NCBI RefSeq assembly: GCF_000189635.1
Contig: NW_002476539.1
Coordinates: 66,236 to 130,235 of the forward strand
Direction: 5' to 3'
Length of the DNA: 64,000 nt
From: Tetrahymena thermophila SB210
Lineage: Eukaryota; Ciliophora; Oligohymenophorea; Hymenostomatida; Tetrahymenidae
Of the stretch, positions 12,371-25,412 are shown piece by piece (the stretch's first letter is position 1; each line of letters begins with the position of its first letter). The notes beneath the pieces were generated by a model. The model was not told the DNA's origin. It made no database searches and saw nothing but the letters and a program-made list of their open reading frames with translations. The position numbers were made by a program, and so were the translations under genes.

Positions 12371-14522
12371 GTCTAAAATAATCTAAGGAAAAAGAGCTGA
12401 TATAATATATCTAATGTATGTTCTTTCTAAATTATAATTTTACTCTTTTTGGTAAAACAAGAATCCAATTTAAAACATATCTGCTAAAATCATTTTCAAC
12501 TATTCTTTCTTATGCATCAATCCCTACATGCTCACTCCAACGAATTTATCCAAAATGAAATGAATCCAGAATAACAAAAAGTAAAGGTGATGGTTTGCGA
12601 TATAAAATTTAGCAACTAGATATATCCTAACTATATTTGAAATGTAATACAACTTTAAAATCTTAACTAATTCATTTCTATCAGTTTCTAAGATATCCAT
12701 TTTATAAACAATAAATTTATTTGCTTTTTCTTATAATACTAAAATACAATGACTCAAAATTTTTTTTAATAAATAGATAGAAACTTAAATATCTCTATTG
12801 CACCCCTAATAAATAAATAAATCAATCTTTCTGTTGTTTACTAGCTATTCACATATCAAAAATATGACGACACAAAATCTCAAACAATTCTTTATTTCTG
12901 ATTACTTCTATTTTAAATTTAGCTTATTATCACGAGATAGATCTCACATTATTAAGCTTAAATAAATTTCGAATATTTGCAAAAAAATCTTTCAAACTTA
13001 TGTTTGGTTATAAGAATTACTATGGAACTATTTGTTTGTTTAGCCAACGATCTACAGCTTCCTTTAATTTAATGCACTGTTTAAATTTACATAAAAATTT
13101 GTATCTAATTTACATAAAATTAATCAAATGTAAAATTCAAGAAGTAAATTAATATAATATTTGTATTTGTATCAAGTGTAATCTGCAAAACCTTATTTTC
13201 ATCAAACTAAAAAAATATACTTATAATTTCATTCTTATTCATTGATTTATCAAGCTATTAAGCTATATTATGATATTTAATTTTAATAAAGTTTTATTCT
13301 AAGCATCAATTAAAATTAAAAAAAGTAAAATATTTTAATTAAATAACATCACATATTATGATTAAGTTTGGAGAATTAATATATTTATAATAACAAATAA
13401 TCATTTCTTACTCAATAGTTTTTATTTTTTTACTTTTCTAATAAAATTAATTCTATATTGATTTCTATAAATAAATAATGCATAATCTTAGACTTAAATT
13501 TAAAACTCTTGCTGGCTGAATATTTCCAAATTTTTATGTAAGAATAGTTTTCTTACTAAAATGTATTGAAACAAACTAACAAATTTTATCGAATCATTAA
13601 CTATATTTTATCACTAAATATTTTAAAGAAATTATGCAAATTAAAATTTATAAAAAATATTTTTCAAAAATGATTGAAATTTCTATTCTTTTTTAGATAA
13701 ATAATATTATTTTATTTTAAATCAAAATTATATTAGTAATCTCTGTAAAAAAAAATCTCATAGTTTTAAAAATGTTTCAAATATTTTAATTAGTGTTAAA
13801 TCTAATTTTATTGTAATAAATTATTTTAAAATAAAGCATAAATGCCAAAATTTGCATCATATTTGAAAGAAATTTATCAAAAAGGCAATCTATAACATAT
13901 TTAGCTTATCTGATTACTAAAAATGAGTAATATTCTATTTTTTAAAGGCTTATTTTAGATATTAATTTAAAAAATTTTGAAAACTAAATAATATTTTTGA
14001 TTTACCCTTTTCTTAAATATTCTTTAAAAAAAAGAAGTATTAAGTTTATTTTACACACCATTGGTCATATAAAGTTCTCAATTTCATTTTCGAATAAATA
14101 ATAAAATAAAAAAGATATTCAAAGAAAATTTTTTGATTAGCATTTAATGAGTATTAAATTATATAATATGATTTATTCTTATAAAACCCCTATAAAACAA
14201 ATATTTAATATTTTATTTTTGTAAAATTATGAATATTTAAAATTTTTAGATGATTTTTAAATTTTTCCAATAAAATATTTAATTTAAACATTTAAAACTA
14301 TAAATATTTTTAAAACAAAGAAAATAAATCAATAATTCTAAAAAAATAAATTTATTTTGTAAACATTTAATTAGATTAAAAATAAATTGTTGATTTTATG
14401 TTTTTTATTTTAGAAATAGCCGTTTTTATAAGGTGGATTTAATAAATTATAACAAAAAGGAAAAATATAAAAATTAGATAATTTAATTAGTGATAAAGTA
14501 TATCAATAATAAATTAAAAGCA
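12371..14522. other. intergenic, remnants possible
   Basis: From 12371 to about 13080 the composition is still somewhat raised and the frame of the upstream region stays coding-like in pieces broken by TGA (for example around 12500-12640), fitting gene decay. From 13080 to 14522 it is plain AT-rich spacer. Nothing is firm enough to call. Confidence 0.35.
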
Positions 14523-16061
14523 ATGGATTTCAAAGCAAGCTTGGCATTTTCGATATCATCTACAATATCAAGCGCTTTATAGTTTTATTTAGCCATTTCA
14601 TTATTTGTAATTGATAAGTAATCTATGCTATGGTCAACTTTAGGATTAATTCTTTTAGTTTCGATTTCACAGTACGTCTTTTTCAATTAAGATTTTTATC
14701 ATAGCAAAAGAAATATTTTTTGGGTATTTTGTTTCTTTTAAATAGAAGTAGTGTTTGTAATTATTTACAAACAAATCCCTATGAGTACTTAATATTATCT
14801 CAAATATAGGGCTTTCTCTGAATATCTTTATGGCATTTAAAATTTCATTTATTTATTTGGTTTGAGAAGCTATGAGATTGAAAATGATACTAATGATATT
14901 GCAATCAATGCTTATGTTTTGGTGCTTATGAGATTCTATGAGTTTGCAATCTATGCCATAATTTATTTTAGGTTCGCTTATTTGCAGAACTTTAATCTCA
15001 AGGACTGTATTAAGGCTTTTGTGATATATTTAGCTTTCTATCTAACTCTAGGATCGCTCTTAACAATAAAGATAAGTGAATAGAAATTTAATTTAGGGTT
15101 AATGTGCTTAATTTTTATATTGGTTACTCACCTTATATCTTTTTTTTTGAATATCAAGTAAATTAGAGATCAAAATTATTAGCATTCCATCAAACTTCTA
15201 TATTCTATAGCTTGCAACTCTCATCCTTACTAACTTTTTTCATACGGTTAAAAAAAGACAAGTATACTTTGTGGATTCATAAATTAGTCATTTCTTTTTA
15301 CATTGCTTATATATTAAATAATCAAGTACACTCTTGATAGATTAAACAATTTCTAATAGCTTAACGAACACTAAAAAGTACTAGTTGTGAATGAAGTAAT
15401 AGCTTTTTTTTTAAACTGTTTTTACATTTTATCGTTTCTTTACTCTTTCTATCACATGGCAATCAAATATAAGAGTTCTTATGTAAGCACTGATGACGAT
15501 TTACGTAGTATTTCTAATGATCTTTGTTAAAAGTCATTATTTATTTCTGAAGTAGATATTTTATTTAAAACAAATTACTAAGCCACCTCTTAACCAATAA
15601 GAAAAGACATAGAATGAAGTTTACTCATTCCAAATTAATGCAATGACTCAGGCTGTGAATTATTATATAAATTCTTAAAATCTGTTTCTTTTTAAATGAA
15701 AAATAGAGTTTATGTTAATTTATCTTTACATACATTTAGCATTTGTAATTACCACACCTAAAAGCTTCTTTCAAAATAAGAATTTGTTTATTTACTTTAA
15801 GTTGAGTAAATATATTAAAATTAAAGCTTTAGAAATTCCTCTGCTCCCATTGAAATTCTAAAAGAAAGACTAACAAACGGTTTAATTAATACATAACTTA
15901 CAGAAATTCTCTTAACCAAACTTAATGATCCTTAGCAATCTATACTGAGAAAAATGTATTCACAAACTTATCAAGTATTAGCTTTCTTAAAAAACCAAAA
16001 ATTTATTGTTACTATTTTACCTGATCTAGCTCTATTTGACCTTTACAGTATAGATTCATGA
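14523..16061 (+). CDS. multipass membrane protein with one in-frame TGA (family A, copy 2)
   Basis: ATG at 14523 opens a single-exon frame; a TGA at 15615-15617 (codon 365) would end it at 364 residues. The same frame then runs without a stop to TGA 16059-16061, 512 codons in all. The first part has about eight hydrophobic helices. The part after the TGA is clearly homologous to the copy at 16801: a QCN-x3-C-x3-YK motif (residues 372-383) matches QCN-x3-C-x3-YK at 341-352 there, followed by a soluble domain ending in LFDLYSIDS against LYDLYSD. So the conserved family frame spans the TGA. Explanations are a nonsense mutation, sequencing error, recoding, or an unusual intron (GT at 15505, AG ending 15651 would remove it in frame but also the QCN motif). 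Function unknown. Confidence 0.7.
15615..15617 (+). other. in-frame TGA inside conserved frame
   Basis: Codon 365 of the 14523 frame, preceded by GAA and followed by AGT. It lies in a variable linker only seven codons before a motif conserved with the paralogue at 16801. There is no UxxC or similar redox motif around it, so selenocysteine is unlikely. Confidence 0.7.
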
Positions 16062-16800
16062 AATAGAGCTGATAATAAAAAAAATAGAAAAAATAAATAA
16101 TTTACTTTTGATTTTATGTAATTTAAACAAAAAGTTAATTTAGCAAATTAAATTAAATTCAAGTTAAATAAAAATGTGAATTAAAATATAAAAGCAATAT
16201 TTCAATATAATAAATTAACTAAATTCTATTTTATTAAAATAAGTATAATTTGTTATGATGTAATAAAATATTTATTTTGTATGATGCAATAAAATATTTT
16301 TAATTGATCTAATATTAAAAATAAAATAGGTCAAAATACCTTTAAATTTATTTAAGATTTAGATTAACTAAATTTCTTCTATAATTATTAATATATAGTA
16401 TTATCATTCTATTTGAATTTAACATATTTTACTATTATGACATAAAAAAAGTCGCTAGAATTAATGAATCAATAAAAAAAATAAATAATTCTATGCTTAA
16501 AGATACTTATTTTATGTTGTAATTTGTAGGTAAAAGATTAGCTTAAAATGAAAACATTAAATTGATTGAATTGTTTAAATACTTATCTTTTTTTAATTAA
16601 TTAATTTGGCTTTATATCATAAAGCTAGTATAAAAATTTAAATTCTTGCTTGAAGATACTTATTTCAATCAATGGTTCGTTATTAATATTAGTCTATTGT
16701 TTATATTTGATTTATAAAGTAACAAACTAATTAATTATCTTGTTATTATTTATTAAAAATTACAAAAATATTATTATAAATTAAAGCGAAATTATAATTA
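16062..16800. other. intergenic, no gene seen
   Basis: Very AT-rich spacer between two tandem family members. No supportable feature; it should contain the terminator region of the first and the promoter of the second. Confidence 0.6.
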
Positions 16801-18213
16801 ATGAAGGAACTCATCAAACTAGAGTCAATTTAAACTTTTGTTGCTATTGCTGGTCCTATAATTGTCGATATCTTAAATATTGCTGTTTCAATTAAACTTT
16901 TATAAGGTGATTTTTTACTCTATCCAATTATTTTTTGCTGCTTTTTCTGTTTAGAAAAGCTAGTCATCTTTTTAATTGCTTTAAATAAAAGATAATTCAA
17001 TGCGTTTATGTTCGCAGTTTCAGATGAAAAAGTGAATGATTATTTAGTCTTTAACATATCAATGAAATTTATACTTTTTATTATTTAAATGATTGCTTTC
17101 TATGGAATTTAGGTATTGAATAATATTATTAGCTTACAAATCATAAATCTATGCTTTTCCTCCTACTTTACTTTAGGATTTTTATTAAGTATTATTTACT
17201 ACTTTGAAATTAATAATTCTATCTAAAAGAGTCTTAAAGATTTTGTTAAATATTTTATTAGCTATCTAACATATTTAATCACAATAAGCTGCATGCTAAC
17301 ATTGGAAGATAACAATTAAATTAATCTAGGATTCTACACTTTAGCAATTCTTTTAACATAACAAATGTTTATTTATTATTACTCATCTAAATTCGATCCA
17401 TCAAATATCTTAATTGAAAATATAGCTAATATTATCTTCAACACTACAGAATCGATTAAGGATATTAAACCTATGAGTAAATACTTAGTGATTATTAATT
17501 TTTATGGAAAATTACTAAATTTTGTGATATTTTTAACTTTTGTTGATAGCATATACTCTGTGAATCATCACCATCTATAAAATATTACAAATATATCTAC
17601 AATTTTATTAAACGCAATATTCTTAGTTATTTATATACCAATGCTGTATAATGAGCTATTTTAACATAAAGTTTATTTTTTATCTTCTATCTAAAGTATC
17701 GATACATATGCTCAAGATATTAAACATAATTAAAGTATAAAAAGTAATTAAGTGATGATATATTTTACAAGTTAATTTAATCAAGGATTTGCTAACTAGA
17801 CATAAAATTAACAAAATAATCAGTGCAATAATAAATTATGTATGTGGTACTACAAACTAATAGAAGATGCTTCAAATAATATTTATACCCTTCCTTATAT
17901 GTAAATAAATATGCATTACTGCTAGTATCATTTTAAATAAGTTATAGAAAATGATATATAAATTGAACATCATTTTTTCAATTATTGTCTTGAAAGAATA
18001 GATAACAAAGAACTATCAAACTCATTAGCATAAAGAATATAATAAGGTCATTATAATATTTTTATTTATTTTTAAAAATTAAATGAAAAGCAAACTATTA
18101 TCTTCAAAAAAATAATTCAATCAATTTTTCAAATTAACGGATTCCTCAAGCATTAACAATTTTTTTTACCTATCTATCCTTAGCTAGTTTTATATGATTT
18201 ATATTCTGATTGA
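16801..18213 (+). CDS. multipass membrane protein, 470 aa (family A, copy 3)
   Basis: ATG at 16801 to TGA at 18211-18213, one uninterrupted frame with TAA/TAG as Gln. About eight hydrophobic helices occupy residues 12-290 (for example IIFCCFFCLEKLVIFLIAL at 43-61, and FYTLAILL near 178). A Gln/Asn-rich linker (about 300-340) is followed by QCN-x3-C-x3-YK (341-352) and a ~120-residue soluble C-terminal domain ending LVLYDLYSD. The same architecture and ending occur at 2-1681 and 14523-16061, the latter its immediate tandem neighbour in the same orientation, pointing to local duplication. I recognise no named family; transporter or receptor roles would be guesses. Confidence 0.85.
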
Positions 18214-20955
18214 AAATATTGCATAAAATACAATTATAATTTTTTTAACCTCTTTTGATAATTATTTAGTTCTTATTAATTGAATAAAAAGTTTTGTTCA
18301 AAAACAATTTTTCACTTATCTTAAAATAATTTAATAGAATAAGATATGTAACAAAGTCTTGTCTTTAAAATACATATTAAATTTTTTATGTCAGTTATTA
18401 TATAGCTTTTGCCAGATATATCTGACATACCAAATAAAAGAGAAATAAAAAATAAAATCTGAAAAAGTATAAATTATTTTTTTTTATTTTTTAGTTTCCA
18501 CAAAGATAGAAAGAATAAAAATCTAAAATGAAAACAATTGATTAATTTTTATTACATTTTATAATAAAATATAGATGAGAAATCAACTATTTTTTGTATA
18601 TATAATAGGGAGGGACCATATATTATGTTTTAAAGAATGTTATTAGGTTTGAACCGAATTTAATATAAGTTTTTTAAAATCAGCAATCATTATGAAATTA
18701 TAAAAAAGGTAGACGATTATTTACAACATATATACATTATTGTATATCAATCATAAAAATAGCTTATACAACAATTTTTATATTAAAAAGAGTTACCCAA
18801 ATTAGTATAACTAAGCTCTAGAAGAATTGTTATGAGCAAAAGATAAATTATTTTTGAAGTATCAATAAATTTAAAAAAATTAAACTATTCTATCAAAATA
18901 GCTTAGAAGATTGATATCTTACTACAAGCTTAGCTACAATACTAACAATATTATGATTAGTATTAGAATTTAATTAATTTAAATTTTATGGATTTAAATT
19001 TAAACTAAAATATTAGTAAAATATACTAATCTTTAAATAAATTAAATTTATTGTAAATTTAATTATGGGTTAAGTTAATACTAAAATCTAGGTAATAATT
19101 TTTAAATCATTTTATTAATATATTTAATTATACAAATAGCACAATCAGATTATATAGACCAATTTATTCTTCTAATAATATAATTTCATCATTATCATCA
19201 AATAGTTAAGTTTTTTATGATCTCATAATAGTCTGAATAATCCAACACATATATTTGATATTTTTTATATTTTATTTTAAATAAAAGAATATTAGATTTG
19301 GGAGGGATGAATAGAAAATATAAACCTAAATCCTAAATAAAAATATGTAAATTTAAGATTATAGTTTTGTGTTTTTATTACAATCTTTTTTATTAAATCT
19401 ATTGTTATATTTCAATTTATAATTAGAATTAATTTATTTAATATTTTTAAATTTCCAACAAAAATTGATCTTTGTGAAAAAAAGAATTTTTATCATTTTA
19501 AATTAGTAATGCTTTTTTAAAAGAAAAGATAAAAAATGAGATTTTCAAAATGCAAATAAATGATCATTCATAAATATGGATTAATTTTTAAAGTTAGAAT
19601 TATCTGTTAATTATAAATTTTCAAAATAATAAATACAAAATATTTATAATAGATGCTGAGTTTGTAGTATATATATGAGTATTTATAGTAAATATTTTTT
19701 TGATGAAATAGCCTTTAACTTTTCATTTAAATAATATTATACAAAAGGTTATCTTATTTTCCTATTATAATAATTTTGAAGCATTTTAAATTTTCTCATA
19801 AAATGAAATTTTTTATGTGGAGATGGTTTACTTTTTAACAATTAAGTATTTCAGCTTTTAAATTTAACAATAAATTTGATTTTTAAACATTTCAGTTCAA
19901 TTTTTTAAAGGATTTATTATTTTTTTAAATCATTCAGTCTTATAAAAGCCGACTAAATATTATTTAAAATGAATAAATTTGAAAAGTTATTATTTTCCAA
20001 AACATTAATTTACTTTTTTAACTAAATAATTTTGATAAATTCACTTTTTTTGGTCTATTACTTTTTAAATTTAGCAACTTTATTTTCATTTGAAAATTTT
20101 TAATTAAGCATATATATATTTTCCACTTAATCCAAAATATGATTGGCGAAAAATAAGAATCAATTTTTAAAAGAGAAGATTTAATTGACATAACAAAAAT
20201 CAAAATTTAAAAGCTATTTTTAAAAAAAATTGAAATATTATTTATTCTTTCATGTTAATATATCTTTATTTAATAGTTAAATGACTCAAATTTAATGAAA
20301 AGATTATATTTTTTTTAATTATTTATGCCAACGAAAATTCAAAGCATATTGCTACTGATAATTATAAACTAATGAAGGAAGATGTTATAAAAATCTATTT
20401 TACTTTAACTTCCAACTCAGATTTTGAAATTAAGTTTGATTATTAAGATCAGTGGAGAATTTTGATAATTAATATATTTTTTTACAGATTCTTTGAAAGT
20501 TTTACATATAGGCATATTCTTAAAGAATGAATTAATGAATGTTTATCTTAAACTAATATGTAGATCAGAATTTTAAGGGAAATTATATTTACATAAATTT
20601 AATAATATTATATGAATGAAAATTAACTTTGAAAAAATCTATTTTAAAAATTATTCAAGTAAATGTGTGTATATCTCATACTAAGATTCTCAGTAGAACA
20701 AATTTTTCTTAAATGAACTATTATTTCTTTGACTTAGTTATTTAGTCATATAATTAAAATTTTACAAGAAAAAAGCATGCAATTTTTTTAATATAAATAA
20801 AAACTTTTTAGTACTATATTTAGTATGCCTATTTACTTCTGATTTATAAAATTTACCTCAAGAATTTATTATTCAGCTATAATAAATTTTGAATAATTAT
20901 TAATTAATTAAGAAAAAATATAAATATATTGAATTAATTGTCTATATCTTTTTAA
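18214..20955. other. intergenic, 2.7 kb, one doubtful small frame
   Basis: Mostly AT-rich spacer. A 53-codon frame at 20372-20530 on the plus strand (starting MKEDVIKIYF, with TLTSNSDFEIKFDYQDQW inside) looks coding-like and stays open a further 29 codons upstream without another ATG. It may be an exon or gene remnant; too short to call as a gene. Confidence 0.4.
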
Positions 20956-21165
20956 ATGGAAAAAAAAATAATTAAGTTTTACACTAACTTGTTTTTAATA
21001 ATTTTGTATTTATTTAAATTTGCAGAAACTATTTTAGGGATTTTATTTTTTTACATAAATGTAAGCCTGGATATAGAATTTAATTTAACATTTTAATTAT
21101 CTTAGGATTGTTTTGATATTTTATTCATTTTAATACATTCTTTTTAAGTTATTACCATTAAATGA
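20956..21165 (+). CDS. possible first exon(s) of a small membrane protein, model uncertain
   Basis: ATG at 20956 opens 69 codons starting MEKKIIKFYT and containing one or two strong hydrophobic helices. A consensus-like intron (GTAAGC donor after residue 35, TCTTAG acceptor) lies inside and would preserve the frame. No convincing continuation is visible, although several frames stay free of TGA up to about 22100 and one carries a hydrophobic segment near 21450. It could be a small tetra-spanning-type protein with introns I cannot place, or chance. Low confidence. Confidence 0.3.
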
Positions 21166-22055
21166 ATGTCATTAATTTTTATATATACATGAGATAATTA
21201 TTATTAAACTTTTCAAGATTAGACACAAATTGTAAATGAGTAATTTACCTTAAAATTGCTGACGGAGATATAATTCCAGTAAATTAAACTAATACTTTTG
21301 ATGTTTTTACTGCTAATTTTTAAAATTTAAAAGTATTTTTATGGTTTTTTTTGAGTTTCAAGCTGAATTTCCTAAAAAAATTAAAAAGGTAGTCATATTT
21401 TTTTATGATTTGTAAAATTAATTCTAAATGCCTATTGATTTTGTAAGGATGTTTCTTATATTAATAATATTGATCATAAAGTTTAAATTTTTTCTTAGCT
21501 AAAATCTATTTGCTATTACAATTTAATAAAATAATAGACAGATAAAAATACCATAAATATTAAGGAAAACATAAAGCAAAATCCTTTACAATTAAATTTG
21601 GAATTAAATATCCCATATTTTAAAAGGAGATTTAACTTTGCATTTGCTAAAATAAATTTTTATAATAAGTGGTAAAGTTGTAAGTGTGGCATAAATGATA
21701 TTCTTTTTTTAAAATAGATAAATAGAAAGGTAAATCAAAATCAAATGTATCAACCAAAGACCCAATAAAGTTATCTATCTATCTATTTGCTAATTGTATG
21801 GCACAGGCATATAGCTAATTAAAATAAGCTTAGGCTTTCTTTCAGATTTTTTTCTCTATTTATAATGTATAATGAGTCTTAATTTAGAAATAGTTAACGA
21901 ATTGATAAATAAATTTGTTATATAACTTTGCTTATAAATAATTAGAAAAAAGAAAAATAAAGGCAAAAACAAAATTTGCTTCTAATCTTAATAATATTAA
22001 CTAAAACTCCAAAATCTTTAATATATTCATTTATTCATTAATATATTCTTTTAAA

Positions 22056-24164
22056 ATGGGTAATTGTTAAATAGATTTTTAAGGAGAAAAATCCTCTAGA
22101 TTGACCATCTCTTCCACAAACGAAATTCAATTATTTAAATCTGAAGCTGATATCCAGTAGAAAAATTTGGAACTTAGAAAGGCTATTAAAAGTCTTGAGG
22201 CAAAAGGGTACGGAATAACTTAGATTTTAAAATTTGAAGACTTTGAAGTAATTGCTACTGTATAGGAAAAGTCAACCGAAGATATGAAAAAATTTACTGT
22301 TAAAATATTTTTCAACAGGCTAAGAAACGAGTGTCTCTTTGATATTTTTGACCACAGCCCTGAAGCCACAATTTAAAATGAGCAAGATAAAAGATAATTA
22401 AAATTGGAGGCGTAAAATCTCCAAAAGTGTATTCATGATAATATTGTTTAAATTCACAGTTACTACATTTAAGATGGTATTTCTTATATTTTTATGGAGG
22501 AGTGCAAATATAGCTTAGCTTAATGTATAGAATATAGACACCATCTGAGTGAAATCTAAATAATAGAAATAATTTCAGAGCTAGTAAGTGGAATGAGCTA
22601 TTTACATTAACATAATCTCCTAGTAGGAGATTTTAACTTTTAAAATATTCTTTATGACAGTCAAAATAAATTGAAAATCACTTCTTTAATTTTTAACAAA
22701 GCATCGCTTATTAACGGAAAGTTCTGTCTCTATAAAAAATCTTTTTATTAACAACTCAACCCTATTTTTTTACCTCCTCATATCAAAAAGATTGTCGTCT
22801 AATTCCATGAAGATCATGATGAATCATTATTCGATGATCACTCGATTATTTATGACTAATCCTGTGATATTTGGGGTCTTGGTATCTTAATTTACATTTT
22901 GATGGGTTAGCATATTGATTTTGTAAAATAATATGGAATTAGAAGAGATACCAGCACTTACAAAGAAATTCCTTCTATGAGCTAAGAATTAAATAAGCTA
23001 GCTAAATAAATGCTAGATTGTGAAAATTCAATCAACCTTACAATATTTGATATTAAGACTATGCTAAATAATTCCGTAATTTAAGATGCTTAAAAAAGAA
23101 TAAAAACTTTGAATGATGAAGAATAAGATGAAAACTAAGAAACAGGAGTCTCTTATAAAGGATTAAGTAGGACAAATACATATGAAGCTGATCGTAGATC
23201 CTAATTTAATTAAAAGCCCGCTGACAAGCTTTTGTTTTAAACTGATAGCTTGAAGTCTAATTAATGTTCCCAATCTATTAAAAGTCCAGATCACTTTGAT
23301 AATTTAGACAATGACAATCTTGATAAGGCTTCTTGCATAAAAATTGGTAATACGTATCAAAGAGAATAACAATTTGATACAGCAGAGCAATACTATCGTA
23401 AGGCTCTTGAATTCGACCCATATTATGTGCCTGCTATGATAAATTTAGCTAATTTGTATCTTTAAAATGAAGCAAAATCTTAACAAGCAGAGGAAATTTT
23501 AAACAATGCTGCTAAGATAGATTCCAAAAATACAGATGTTTATTTGATGTTAGGAAAATACTATTCTTAAAAGAAGATGTGGAAACAAGCTTACGATAGT
23601 TTCAGTTAAGTTTATTCTTCAGACCCTAATAATTATAATAATATTTTGACTATGGGAGCTATCTTAGAAGAAAATAAGAATTATAAATAAGCTCTTTAAA
23701 TTTATTAAATAGCAACATAAACTAGTCCATGCAAGGCCACTGCGTATATAAGATGTGCTGAACTCTAATTAATTTACTCTGAGAAGGAATCTGAAGGAAA
23801 AGAAAGCCTTAAAAAAGCCCTTTAAATCGATAGCGCTAATAAAATTGTTAAGCTCTATCTTGGTATCCTTTCTAGAGACATCACTCTAAAAGAAGATATA
23901 AAGAGATATTTAGAACCTAAAAAGAATTCGATTGAAAATTGCAAATATTATCTAAATGCAGGAATTATATTCGCTAAATACTAGCGCAATTACATAGCAG
24001 CTTAGCACTGCTTCGAAGTATGTATTGAGCTTGCAGAATTATCAACACCTCTTTACAATAGAGCTGTTTGGTACCTCGCTGATTGTCTCTAGAATATTAG
24101 CATATAAAAATAAAAAATCAGAGAAGTTAAATAAAATGCATTAAAAGATGAATAAGATGATTGA
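22056..24164 (+). CDS. N-myristoylated-type pseudokinase fused to TPR repeats, 702 aa
   Basis: Single-exon frame, ATG 22056 to TGA 24162-24164. The N-terminus MGNC is a classic N-myristoylation/palmitoylation start, so membrane attachment is likely. Residues ~60-345 have a protein-kinase fold pattern: FTVKIFF with the ATP-binding-type Lys83, SYLHQHNLLVGDFNFQN in the catalytic-loop position (Asp192 and Asn197 present, Arg of HRD missing), and SCDIWGLGILIY (270-280) matching subdomain IX. The DFG position reads ITSLIF, so the Mg-binding Asp is absent and a glycine-rich loop is not clear; I infer a pseudokinase. After an acidic, Ser/Gln-rich linker (345-425), at least three tetratricopeptide repeats follow (about 425-670; e.g. 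AEQYYRKALEFDPYYVPA). Likely a membrane-tethered scaffold or regulator; partners unknown. Composition matches a solid gene. Confidence 0.88.
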
Positions 24165-25312
24165 ATTATTGCAGTTTATTTATTTATTAACAAACTAATT
24201 AGCTCAAAATTTAATTTCACAAAAAAATTAGCTTCTAATATTACTCTTAGAGATAATTTTTAATTAAAAATTAACTAAAAAAACAAACAAAAAACAAAAA
24301 CTATCTTCGCAAGAAAAATTTTTTCAATTCTGATTGTAGCTTTAACCTTTAATTGTAATTAAAATTTTCTAAAATATAAAATAGATATAAAAATATACAT
24401 ATAATCATACACATTTACAAACAAAAAAACAAACAAGCAAGTAATATCTTCTAATTAAAATAGCTCTCAAATATATAAAAACTACTTAATAATTAAACAT
24501 TATATATATTAACTCAAAAGTATTTTTGATAATTTTCCCAGCATTATTTATATTAAGTAAACTGTATTAAATACTATTATAGTTATTTATCTTTAAAATA
24601 AGCTATCAATCAAACACAATTTAAGTATGTTTCACACAATTTATTTATTAAATTTAAATTATTTTCTGTTTATAAATTTCCGCAAAAGCTTAAAAAGTAA
24701 TCAAAATAATATTAATTCTGTTTAAAATTCAAGTAAATTATTTATTGAGTTCATTCGTCATTTATTCGTTTGATAATTTATTTATGATTTTAATTCTGTC
24801 ATTCCTTCCTTCCAAAAGAATAAGGCTTTAAAAAATACTCTTTATAAAATAAATAAAAATTATAAAACATAAAACTTATTATTTATAAATTAATCCTCTT
24901 TACTAATAAAGAAAATTTCTAATAGATTGAATAGGAATTAAAATTGTTTTTTTTCTTAGGTATTTTAATATAAAAATTCATGCTAGAATTAATTATAAAT
25001 AAACTAAAAAAAATACATAGTTTATCTTTATAGTTAAAAAATTTATTATGAAAATAATTACTGATTATTATTTTAAAATCTTATAAAATCAATTTTAAAG
25101 ATTAAATTAAGCAATATTACCTTAACTATTTACTAAATACTCATAGTTTTTATCCTACATATTTAAAATTACTAAAATCAAATTAATTTTTTTTCTTTTT
25201 AATATTTATTTTGTATGGTAATACTGTATTGCCTTTAAATATACAATTATCCTTTTTTTTGAGTTAAAGGTTATAAGCAATTGTGGAAGTAATGATGATT
25301 AAGAATAAAATC
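24165..25312. other. intergenic up to the assembly gap
   Basis: AT-rich 3' flank of the pseudokinase gene with no supported gene. Ends at a run of Ns. Confidence 0.55.
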
Positions 25313-25412
25313 NNNNNNNNNNNNNNNNNNNNNNNNNNNNNNNNNNNNNNNNNNNNNNNNNNNNNNNNNNNNNNNNNNNNNNNNNNNNNNNNNNNNNNNN
25401 NNNNNNNNNNNN
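25313..25412. other. assembly gap (100 N)
   Basis: Exactly 100 Ns, a conventional unknown-size gap. The 13 bases TAAGAATAAAATC occur both immediately before (25300-25312) and immediately after (25413-25425) the gap, so the contig ends may simply overlap or a short repeat may have stopped assembly. Confidence 0.97.

Noticed and set aside
15505-15651. 147-base intron that would remove the in-frame TGA of the 14523 gene
   Set aside because: It is in frame and has GT...AG, but its G+C is coding-like rather than intron-like and it would delete the QCN motif conserved with the paralogue. Kept only as an alternative.
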